From positions 372,001 through 436,000 of the forward strand of contig JBBPFI010000013.1 of assembly GCA_037974965.1 (NCBI GenBank): a stretch of DNA of 64,000 nt. The letters are read 5' to 3'. This document shows, piece after piece, positions 12,037-21,461 of this stretch. Position numbers and translations under genes: made by a program. The notes under the pieces are model-generated. The model searched no databases. It was not told where the DNA came from and saw only the letters and a list, made by a program, of their open reading frames with translations. The stretch's first letter is position 1. Each line of letters begins with the position of its first letter. Origin of the DNA: Dacryopinax spathularia (Eukaryota > Basidiomycota > Dacrymycetes > Dacrymycetales > Dacrymycetaceae).

Positions 12037-13995
12037 GTCCGCGCCTGCAAGCTAACGAGCAGCAAGAGAAGAAGAGAGGACGAAGAGGACTGCTCTCCTT
12101 ATCGTCGCGCACAGCAGTATTATAACCAAGTTGAGCCGGCACGGCGTGGAATGAAAGGTGGATGAGCGACCGAAATCTAGAGAGTTCGACAGTCCTCAGG
12201 TGCGGGAGGCGGGAAGCAGCGCGTGAGGCGGCCGCGTCAGGGGCGACCGGATAGGGCAAGTGAGGGAAGGTACCGACGGATCGTCGCGCCACTTGGCGGT
12301 GCTGTTGGATGGAGTGAGGCGGAGCTTGAAGAAGCCGTTTCTTCAACTGGCTGCAATAGCAGATAGGAGGCGGAGAATACAGAGCAGTTGAGGATACGAG
12401 CACAGGCAATTAGAACAGCTTCTGCGCAACTTGTCGAAGCGTTATCGACCGTCAATCGCGTTCATAGGGCATTTGGAAGTTGGAGAAGCAGCCGCTCCAA
12501 GCGCCAGAGATCCGTTCGCCGGTGCCTTACCAACGCGCGTGTACCTGATTGATCCTCGGGCGATGACGGCTAAGACCGTGACCACGGCGCATGATACGGC
12601 GCATCAGCAAACAAGCTCGAGCAGGCAGGTGCCTTCCACGTATAGCGGCTTTGCGGATTAGCCGCGCTCGCGGGACCGCAGATGCAGCGCTAGGGTTTTT
12701 TCTGTTCGCTGGCTGAGGCTGAGGGAAGCATTTTCCCTCAGCCTCAGCCCGCGAGTAGGCTAGGAAGGGCCGGAGCCGAGACGCAGGCGACTCCGAGGAG
12801 TGGGGTCGGGCCGACTGCCGAGGAGAAGGAGAAAGGAGACGAGAGACGAACGAGTCGGCTTTGTTGATTGCTCCATCTGACAGCGAGAAAGGAAAGGGAG
12901 TTTAGATAAAGGTCGGCGGAGGGAGCTGTCAGTTGAAGAAGCGAGAAGCAGAAGGGAGGAGGAGGCGATGAAGCTGGGATGATCTTGACCGATGGTTAAT
13001 GATGACCTCAGCGGGACTTGTTGCCCCTTGAAAGGTCCCGCCGCGCAAGACAAAAACAAACGCGTCGTTAGGGTGAGACCATTCAGACACATCCCCCGCT
13101 CTCTGCTCCAACATTCCTGGCTTGATCATCCCATCCACTCCTCATCTGCGTTTATAATCGGCATCTGCATCGGTGATCGTCCCTTTCCAAACCGAAGGCG
13201 GCAGTGCCAAAGCGGCCAGAGCGCGCCTCTTCTGCTCCCCCCGTTGCTACGGCCGAACCCACGAAGGTCGCCTCAGGGCCTGCAGGCGGCGCAGCGCGGC
13301 ATGATCTCATTTCGCGTGTCTTCGCGGAGTGAATTACGACGTCTCACCAAGTTCCTGCAGACTGTCTCTCGCCTCTCTCCGTCATGGTCGGGGAACGCAT
13401 AGTACAGTACTTCCTACCTCGCTGAGACCGGCGGCGACCATTCCAACGCGATCAACGCTATGCTCAGAAGACAGCTCTCTGCATCGACTCAGAAGGAACG
13501 CGTTCCAGGTCGCGATCCTCACGAAGAATAGACGCCGTTCACTTCATATTTTTGGCCATCAAAACTCGAGTCAATGTCTGTGATCGGGCATGCTTCTGGC
13601 TTCTTTTCCCCTACTTCATCTGGCACCGTCTGGCGACCCAGGCCCAAAATCGGGCGAAGCAGCAACTCGCCCTGTCGCGGCCTCATCGGCTCGGCGGGTA
13701 TATGCTGCTTCTGAGATGTTATTGAGCTGATGAAACCGAGGAACATGGCGAATAGACTGCTGCGCTCGATCCCAGTCATTCTGTCTTGGGCGCAGGGTTG
13801 GCGTCTCGAACAGGGCCATAAAAACCTGTCGTTTTGCCGCACAACGACGCGTTATCCCTCTTCCTTTCCTCTCCTCGTCCGCTCTGCTCCAAAACCGCGC
13901 ACCCCCTCTGCGCCTGTCACTCTCTCACCCAGTCGTTCTTTCCCTCCTCTACCTTGCAAAACACCCCCTCTACCCGCCCTTTCGTATTCTGCATC
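12037..13995. other. Divergent promoter region of ABC and CPL1-like genes
   Basis: Upstream of both neighbours. A TATA-like TATAAT on the minus strand at about 12,117-12,124 lies some 85 bases before the ABC start. A perfect hairpin at 12712-12748 is listed separately. A pyrimidine-rich tract (about 13,860-13,990) precedes the CPL1-like ATG. No additional gene was recognised in this 2-kb stretch. Confidence 0.5.
12712..12748. repeat. Perfect 16-bp inverted repeat (hairpin)
   Basis: Arms GCTGAGGCTGAGGGAA (12712-12727) and TTCCCTCAGCCTCAGC (12733-12748) are exact reverse complements around a 5-base loop. The left arm itself holds a CTGAGG repeat. It could be a terminator-like structure, a binding site or a remnant of a short inverted-repeat element. 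No gene end lies close enough to need it. Confidence 0.85.
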
Positions 13996-15070
13996 ATGCG
14001 TGCTGCCTCTGCCCTCGTTGCCTTCCTGGCTCTTCCCGCCCTCGCCTTTGGCGCGCTTGTCCCGCGCAGCCTTCTCGACGTCTGCGCTCATGTTGAGCTC
14101 AACCTGCTCCTCGGCCTGGGCCTTGTTACCGACATCCTGGATATCCTGAACATCCACCTGCCCATCGAGGCAAACGGTGATATCGACGTCTGCCTTTGTC
14201 TCAGTGCCCTCCCCGGTATGTTCCCCATCAACCTGCATATATGCGCGTTGCTGACTACCAAAAGTCTTCTTAACCGCAAACGTCAATGCCGCCGCGGCCG
14301 TTCAGCTCGCCGGTGAGAATGCGGTCTCTGCCTTCCTCGCTGCTACGGTACGTTCTGTCGTTATCCTTCTGGACATGCCATCTGACGAGTACAACTCAGA
14401 TCAACGACCTCGCCGGTGGCCAGAAGTGCCAGTACCCCGCCCACTCGACCGCGGTTTGCACCGACGCTACCCCATGTGGCTGGACTTGCGACGTATGCAA
14501 CACCCTCACAGCAGCCTGCATATACTCACTTCTCCCAGACCGGGTACTACAAATCCGGCACCGAATGTCTTCCCGTCGTCACCGGTCCCTCCGCCCGCGC
14601 TGCCCGCTCTCTGGCCGTTCCCAGCTGTGCTAGGGCTGGTGAGCGCGTCTGCGGCACTGCGAACGGCAAGAGCCAATGGGAATGCGTGAACGTCCTTTCC
14701 GAGCTTGAGAGCTGTAAGCACGCTGTGCCTTCCTCGCAGCAGACAACGCTAATAATGCTCTTCTCTAGGCGGCGGTTGCACTTTCGCTCCTCCTTTCCCT
14801 GTGCTCGCCTCCACCACCCCGCTCGGCACCGACTGCACCGCCATCCCCGACGTCTCCGACGTGCGCTGCTCGATGGGCGCCTGCATTGTGCAGAAGTGCA
14901 ACGACGGCTTCGTCCCCTCGAGCGATCGTTCCACCTGCTTGCCCGCCGTCTCCATCTCCGTATCTGGGAACAAGAGCCTGATCAAAGGCGGCAAGCATGC
15001 CCACGCTTATGGAAACCACGCCGTGGCCGACATCCTCGGCCAGATGGTCGGCATCGTCACGGGCAACTAA
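13996..15070 (+). CDS. Secreted cysteine-rich protein with CPL1-like domain (priA-like)
   Basis: Begins with a clear signal peptide (MRAASALVAFLALPALAFGA). A short Cys-containing segment follows, then a region with paired cysteines (QKCQYPAHSTAVC, CGWTCD, GTECLP). The C-terminal CPL1-like domain starts at RVCGTANGKSQWECVN and includes ESCGGCTFAPPFP, then DCTAIPDVSDVRCSMGACI and CNDGFVPS. Four introns (after 14215, and near 14350, 14500 and 14720) keep frame. About 270 residues, a normal size for the basidiomycete priA/CPL1 group. Proteins of this group are extracellular and often expressed in fruiting or during host contact. The biochemical role is unknown. The final 40 residues contain a Gly/His/Lys-rich stretch. 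Confidence 0.88.
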
Positions 15071-15524
15071 ACCATCCTTCTCCTTCGACTCTTCGACTCC
15101 TGTTGTTGGCACTACTTCATTGTTGTTGCATGGCACTGGACTCTGATACCCGCCTCCCCGGCACCGCATGACCGTTTCCACCTTCGCTTCTTGCAGTTCT
15201 CGCTGCTGCGTCTACTGCTACTCTGCTAGTATACTTCGCTTTTGTCCCCGCTTTTGACCCATGACGACATCCAAAACCGCTACTCTTATCGGTGGGGTGG
15301 CCGGACTGGCTCGACGTTGGTCGGGAGTGGGCGATTCGTTTCTGCTCGGCTGGTGGGCGGGCTTGATGGCTCCTTAACTGCGCTGATATAGGGTAGAATA
15401 GGTAGTGGATTGTTGCTACATTTGAATACATGGAGAGCGGACTGCATTACAGTTCGATCGGACGATCTAGTGTGAGTCCTTGCTCGTCAACCCAGCTTCT
15501 AGGCCGGATTCTAGACCAATACGT
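15071..15524. other. Intergenic 3' region
   Basis: 3' flanks of the convergent CPL1-like gene and kinase K1. No gene or repeat recognised. Confidence 0.45.
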
Positions 15525-16661
15525 TCAGCAAACAGGTAGACCAGCTGCCTCACGCATGTCCCGCTCATGCAAGGACCCCTTCTCCTTCAACCTCAAAAGA
15601 GCCAGTCGAAGCAGCCGACCCCATGGAGGATTCTCCGGCAGTCGCTTCTGGAGCCAGCGCGCTACGGCAGGGCACTCGTCGATCAAAGTCAAACAGTCTA
15701 CCACGCCCCCGACCTCTCTTTGCCACGAGTAACGAAATATTGTACCTCGTTGCGGATGATATAGTGGACCGGCTAGGCCGAAGTCGATTACTACAAGGCT
15801 TTCCGGATCTCCGGGAAGGCAAAGCACGTTCCCGCCGCGCAGATCGCGGTGCGCGACACCGTACCGGTGAAACTCCTGAACGATGGCCATGAAGTATTCC
15901 ATCTGTGTTATACACTTCAGCGTGCAATGTGACGAGTTTTCAAGGACGTAGCGTACTCGTTCTTCTCGTTTCGCAACCTCTTCCGGCGAATACCACCGAG
16001 GAGCGTCCTGCATCGCTTGCCAATCCCTCGCCAGTGGACGACCTTGGATGAACTCCATGACATGACCACAAACGGTCAGCCCGCTGGGAAGGACGAACTA
16101 GGACTCTGTCAGCTGGCTCGCTCTGGGTGGATGTAGGAAAGATAGACGCACGTCGTAAAACCCATACGAGTACGGGATAACAGAGCCTTGCAGAGGCTTC
16201 AGGGTGTTATACGCCCACGATTCGGCTCCGGCCATTTCCGTATGAGTCCAGTAGTGGCCATCGTTGTAGTTATCCCACTTTGGTTCTGGGAACAACCCGA
16301 TTTGATACAGCTTGATGGCCATTTCGGTTCCGTCCTGGAGCTGCACCAGCCATACCTCGCACCAGCTGTCGCTCGGCCCGCTCAACTTCCTCAGCAAAGT
16401 GACGCCGTTACTGAAGATCGACTCCGCATCGAAGATGGGTTTGCGCCTTTGGGGCTCTTCGCATATGAAGGAGGGAGGGTATTCCTCAGATGGACGGTAG
16501 TTGGCAGGTGCAAAGCCTATGGCTTGTTGATAGTCGAAAGACGTGACGGCCGAAGGACGAAGGTGCAAGCCTGCGCACAGCGGAGCACTGGTAGCTTTCG
16601 GATGGGCATATTCCCACTCAGCATGGATGCGCTCGAAGCATTCATATGAAACTGGGTTCAT
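15525..16661 (-). CDS. Kinase-like protein K1 (HRD type)
   Basis: First member of a repeated family of about 340-residue kinase-fold proteins. The N-terminal 110 residues are variable. The N-lobe reads SWCEVWLVQ (in place of a Gly loop) and then the Lys motif MAIKLYQIGLFPEP. A conserved hinge-side block reads SWAYNTLKPLQGSVIPYSYG, and exon 2 reads LPSGLTVCGHVMEFIQG. The catalytic loop is AHRDLRGGNVL and the metal site IDFGLAG, so the classical Lys, HRD Asp, Asn and DFG are all present. The C-lobe is short. There are two introns, after YGFYD and after KREER. The start was chosen at 16661 (MNPVSYECFERIHAEW) because paralogues begin with similar E/Y/W-rich residues. K5 is its closest relative here. 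Substrate unknown. Confidence 0.86.
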
Positions 16662-18057
16662 TCGAGTGGGTTGCGGGAAGATGTAGTCGTGGGAAAGTGT
16701 GAGGCGGTTAAGAGACAACGATGTATGTTCGACGCTGGCATTGTCGCGCAAGGGTAGACAGAAGTCGCTAATAATTGATACGCGAACAATGTGAGCGCGC
16801 ACGAAGCCAAGCAGTCCTACGTACGTGCCGGCTTCTACTCACCATGATGTCGCCTGTAAAATGCGCGTTGCCTCAGCATGTCCGAGCGAGATGACCGACC
16901 GCGGGCAACTGGCAGACGCGTGGAGGGGAACGACCACGTCGATTGATGTGCACCGAGTGTCAACTTCCCTCAATTGCGCAGACAGAAGCTGCCGACTCAG
17001 ACGGGTTGTCCGAACGTTGTGTTCACTATCCTATCGGCTCTCTCATTACTATTACTAAAGCTATCAATGCGCGCACACCTGCCCCCCGTACGATCTGTAA
17101 CCATAACGCAGCCGGGGCAATCCGCCCATATGCAGCATATCCTCACCATCCAGACCAACACATTAGGCCCAGCAGGAAGTATATGGTTGGGATTCGGTGC
17201 CGGGCATCAGCAGCCGAATGGACGCGCGTATCCTTAGTAACGTCGCCGTGGAAGGATCTCCGTGACTGCCGGTACCGCACAATCAGGTCGGCACTACCAT
17301 CATTATTAGAATAGTGAGGACACGAAGCATGTGCAGCAGCGCACCATCAGTGTATCTCCGTCATTTTCCCAGAAACATCTCCTAATATTCCTGTACGCCG
17401 TCTAACTCATCGTATTCACGTTTGACAGGAAGGGTTATCTGGGGAGAGCGATCAGAACGACGTTCAAGCAGGGGTCTGAAGAATGGGGGGAAAGGATCAG
17501 GGCGGCTCTGCGTATTTGAGCGGCCTGGTATTGTTCACCACTGCCATTGCTCTCCGTAGAGAACGGGCTCGGACTGGTGCACAGCTTGGAGTTCATCTTG
17601 GAATATGAAGTGCGAACACGAGTAGTGCGAATACGAGTAGCGGAGAGAGGACGTACGAAAGGAGCGGTGAGGCGCAACGCATTCTAGTACGGCCTCGAGC
17701 ATTCTTAGAAGTAGAATATGTTCAGAAGAGCTTAGTAGTGCAAACGGACAAGGGATCTAAAGCAGGAGAGGATAAGTGAAGTGTAGAAAGGCTCGAGACC
17801 ATCTGAGAGCATGGTGGATGATGCTGAGGAGAGGACACGACGCGACTTTTAGGAGACAAATTTGCTGGGTCGGCTCCGCAACTCCGACTGGCGCTCCCAC
17901 AGACCGAGCCACTTCTTCGTACGTTTTGTATGGGTTCGATGGAAACAAGGTATTTCTGCTCGAAACAGATCTTACAGCGCTTACGGGTTAATCGCATTCT
18001 ATGGCAGAAAGTCGATCGACTGTTAACCCAGCAACCTCCATGCCAGCGGACTTTGGT
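16662..18057. other. Intergenic region K1-K2 with duplicated K2 3' flank
   Basis: No gene recognised. The part at about 17,780-17,960 is visibly similar to the 3' flank of K6 at about 45,300-45,460, so it belongs to a segmental duplication. The remainder shows nothing clear. Confidence 0.55.
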
Positions 18058-19244
18058 TCAGGAGGAGCCCGACTCGTCCGAATCCGTTGCCGTGGGTACG
18101 TGAGTTAGGTTTCGCTGCCGAAGTTGCTCCACGTATTCCTCCCCTTGCCTCTCATAGAAGTTCGCGCGCTCTTGTAAGTCCTTCCACCCAGGCGGCCCAC
18201 CCCACTCCTCGAAAAGCCATGGGTGTTCCTGGCACTGTCGGACAAAGAAAGAGTGGACATCGCGGCAGTCATGTAGCTCGCGCAGAAGGCGGAGCAGACC
18301 GAACAAGTCGGTCTGGGTGTGGGCCTTAACTGCATCCAGAGGGCTGGCGAGGCCGAAATCAAGGAAGACGAAACAATCGGGATTACTTCGCAATTGGAGG
18401 ACATTGCGCTGAAAGATGTCGCCATGGTGTACGTCATAACGGCGGAAGGTCATAATTGCATCAAAAAGGTATTTCATCTGGCTCTGTCTGTTAAGCGGCA
18501 AGAGAAGCCAGAATAGAAAGCGTGAGTGCCCACCCAACGCGACCTCCGCTCGTGCGCTTCGGTCGAGTACCACGAGCCATCTAGCATCGCATTGTAGTCT
18601 CGCTCAATCCTTGTCCCGTCGATGAACTCCATCAGATGACCGCATACAGTCTCACCACAAGGAAGTAGAAACTGAAATACAGTCAGAGGACGCTTGTTAT
18701 AGCGAGGTCAGAGTCTACTTACATCGTAGAACCCGTACGAGCGCGGTAGCAGTGTGCCCTGTAACGGTAATAGCCGCCGGTATGCCCATGCCTCTCGCGC
18801 GCTCTGCATGTGGGCGGACCATTCGTCATACTCCGTCTCTTGAAGCTTGCTTGGGTGAGGGAAGAGCGATTCCTGGAAGAGCTTGAGGATCACTTGGGGA
18901 CACGGACTGGTCGGCTGCGTGGTTATTGTTGGGCTTAACCGTGCCACCCATACTTGCGACCAATAACCCCGGCCAGTGCGCAGAGGGACCTCCAATTTGA
19001 TAGCCGCGTCCATGGATAACGACGTCGAAGCGTGAAGCGATGGTCGTGGAGGAGGGAAAGACATGGTTGGCAGCTCAGACGTGAGACGTCTCTCAGTGGT
19101 GGAAGGATAGGGCTCAGGTAAAGAGCTGTTGCCGATGGGAAAGAGGATATCCGAAGGTCGCAGAGGATTGTGCAGAGCGGCAGTATGCTTAATCTCCCAT
19201 CTCGAGATGTAGTCCTGGCCAACGTAATCGCAGTTCGCAGACAT
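18058..19244 (-). CDS. Kinase-like protein K2 (HGD type)
   Basis: Member of the local kinase-like family, closest to K6. The N-terminal part reads DYISRWEIKHTAALHNPLRP. The N-lobe has GYWSQVWVAR and the Lys motif VILKLFQESLFPHP. Then come REAWAYRRLLPLQGTLLPRS and the exon 2 block LPCGETVCGHLMEFIDGT. The catalytic loop is VHHGDIFQRNVLQL, with Gly in place of the Arg of HRD, as in aminoglycoside-phosphotransferase/Bud32-like kinases. The metal site is LDFGLAS. Introns follow YGFYD and RRSRW. The C-terminus ends TDSDESGSS. ATG 19244 aligns with K6; an in-frame ATG further up is possible. About 350 residues, apparently intact. Confidence 0.85.
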
Positions 19245-19709
19245 AGCACCGGTATGTCCAACCATCAGGTGGCGTCCTGGACGTGATGGGGAGTCGATAA
19301 CGCATCGAGGGCCTCGCAAACGTCTCCAGTATTAGACATTCCGGGCCGAAGGGAAATGTGATTGGTGAACATTGCGCGAGCGCGAGGAAGAGTTTAGTTA
19401 GGGCGAAGCGTGTGAGCAGCGTGCTGTGTGGTCGTCGTGATAGAAGAGTTCTTGATCTGGTGGCGGTGCATTGTGCAGTTCATCAGTTCATACATCAGTG
19501 TGCGTCGACCTAACCAGGTTGCGATTCTGATGTCATTCGATGAAAAGCATTATATCGATGGAGACATCATTTGGTACTAGCAGCACTCAAATCGCAACGG
19601 CATTCTACATGGTGTCGCGTCGCTAAGCAAAAGAGGTGCGGGAGTTCAGTTATAGAGCTCTGAAACTCCACTCAGCTTCGATGATGCTGACTGCCGCGCC
19701 CTGGTCAGT
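19245..19709. other. K2 upstream region, duplicated before K6
   Basis: Most of 19,290-19,545 is nearly the same as 46,850-47,095, including a long shared block around GTGAGCAGCGTGCTGTGTGG. It is the duplicated promoter of K2/K6. Nothing else seen. Confidence 0.7.
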
Positions 19710-20844
19710 TCAACCCCACTTCTGAGGGGTTATCACCGTACTCCTGCTTATATTTGGCCATGTCGCATCTCAATAACTCGTGCCGCTCTATATCGTCACG
19801 CATGGCCTGCAGCGCTTCGGGATCGTCGAACTCCTTCGCCCAGGGTACTCCTTCCGCCAACTTCGCGTCGAGCCAGTCAAAGACGAATCATCCTCCATCT
19901 CTTCCAGGCAATGTATCAGTCCGATCCAGTCTGGTATGTCGAGTCGTCGGATCCCATCGTATGGGCGCGCACGGCCGAAGTCGATGAGGACGAATCCGGT
20001 TTCATCCCGAAGTTGAAGCACGTTCGTTGGATCTAGGTCGCCATGGTGAACGCCAAGAAGATGGATTGAATACACTTCTTCGGCCAAGCAATCGAGCTGG
20101 ATAGCATTCAGACAAATGAGCCACATTACCACCAAAGTCGCCGGGATACTTACCCAGTCACGCCTTCTAGCATGATTCTTGGCAGAGTACCACGAACCAT
20201 CCAGCATACCTCCGTAGTCCCGCTTGAGAGGCTCACCGTCAATGGCTTCCATGACATGCCCGCACACAATCTGGCCGCAAGGAAGGTTGAACTGTTAAGT
20301 GACTGGCCTCAATACCGTACATACTGTATAACATCGGACTCACGTCGAAGAAGCCGTAGGAATGAGGCAACACGGAACCTTGCAGAGCGACGAGCTGCTG
20401 AAACGCCCACGCCTCTTTGGCCGCTGTGGTGTCGGCGCACCAATCCTTGTACATCGGAACCTCCTCGTAGTCGGGTAGAGGGAACAGGGCTTCATGAAAG
20501 AGCTTGATGACTACCTGTCGAACCTCGCTGTCGTTGGCAGGATTCAAGAGCTCGGCCAGCCAAACTTGAGACCATCGGTCTGGTCCAGTACGCAAGCCAC
20601 GTTTGAGACGCATAGTAATGTTTGTAGGCATCTCCAACTGATATCGTGGTCGTCTGACGCCCATGGATGGACGGCTGTTGTCTGAGGACAGGTTGCTGAG
20701 ACCATAAAGGGCGGGGAGGGCGGAGGGAGGGGTGCTCCCGAGTACGGTGCCGTCGGCTAGTTGACTGTTGGGATCGAGTGCTGAATAACGCTTCTTCTTC
20801 CATTCCCCCATGAAGGCCATGTACGTCTCATCGGCGGCTTGCAT
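19710..20844 (-). pseudogene. Kinase-like K3, C-terminal frameshift
   Basis: Close sister of K4. The N-terminus and kinase core are intact: TGPDRWSQVWLAEL, VVIKLFHEALFPLPDYEE, LVALQGSVLPHSYGFFDV and CGQIVCGHVMEAIDGEPL. The catalytic loop is VHHGDLDPTNVLQLRD and the metal site IDFGRARPYDG. After HCLEEMEDDSS the reading frame slips by one base. In the present frame translation stops at 19788 after a Ser/Arg-rich tail. The adjacent frame continues FDWLDAKLAEGVPWAKEF... and matches the K4 C-terminus up to a TGA at 19710. No intron with proper ends repairs this. The catalytic residues lie before the break, so a shortened active protein cannot be excluded. Confidence 0.78.
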
Positions 20845-21179
20845 GATGGATCAAAGGCTTGGCAAGATTGACACCCCAAGAGAGGAATAGAACACGGTTA
20901 AACCGGCTGCGGAAGGACAAAGGGTGCTTTGGGGATTTTCGGGTGACTGTCTCGGTCCTGTGGACCTTCTAGATGTTGCTCGGATGATCTCAAGTATTGC
21001 AAGGTGTGCGGGGAGCGATCTCTCACTCGGCCTTTATCTAGCGACTTCAGGAGGAGGTGTAAGTAAAGAACAGTCTGCAGACCACCACCCCGCCGCAATT
21101 TCAGCCCTAAAGAATCCAGTGTGATGTACAGTTATCCTTCTGGCTGCCTTCACCGTTCCTAGGTACCTCACACCATACC
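20845..21179. other. K3 upstream flank, up to the transposon
   Basis: Promoter region of K3. The terminal inverted repeat of the large element begins at about 21,180, some 335 bases from the K3 start. Nothing else recognised. Confidence 0.5.
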
Positions 21180-21335
21180 AAACTTTCAGCCACCTCAGTC
21201 GATTTGGATCATCTAAGTCGCTCTGAGAGCGTCGATCTGGATTATCTGAGGCGCTTTCAGAGCGAGAGTAGAGCGATAATCTTAAGAACCAGGTAGGATA
21301 ATCGAAGGATTATCCTGGATAATCGAAGGATTATC
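21180..21335 (+). repeat. Left terminal inverted repeat and subterminal repeats
   Basis: Starts AAACTTTCAGCCACCTCAGT and ends near CGCTTTCAGAGCG at 21264. It matches the reverse complement of the right end at about three quarters of positions. From 21,270 to 21,335 there are five copies of GATAATC or its complement, two of them inside the repeated unit GGATAATCGAAGGATTATC. Such subterminal arrays usually bind the transposase. Confidence 0.82.
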
Positions 21336-21461
21336 TCGGCATAGGGGAAACCATCATAGCATTCACAATCCGAGCAATATCGTACAAGGAGGGCAGACAG
21401 GAAACGCAGGCTATCGATATTGAGAGCGAGAAAAGGAGCCTGACAATCCATTTGCGCAGCT

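Noticed and set aside
21160-21180. Target-site duplication of the 20-kb element
   Set aside because: Flanks at 21,160-21,179 and 41,187-41,200 share no convincing direct repeat; the exact termini may be a few bases off or the duplication has decayed.
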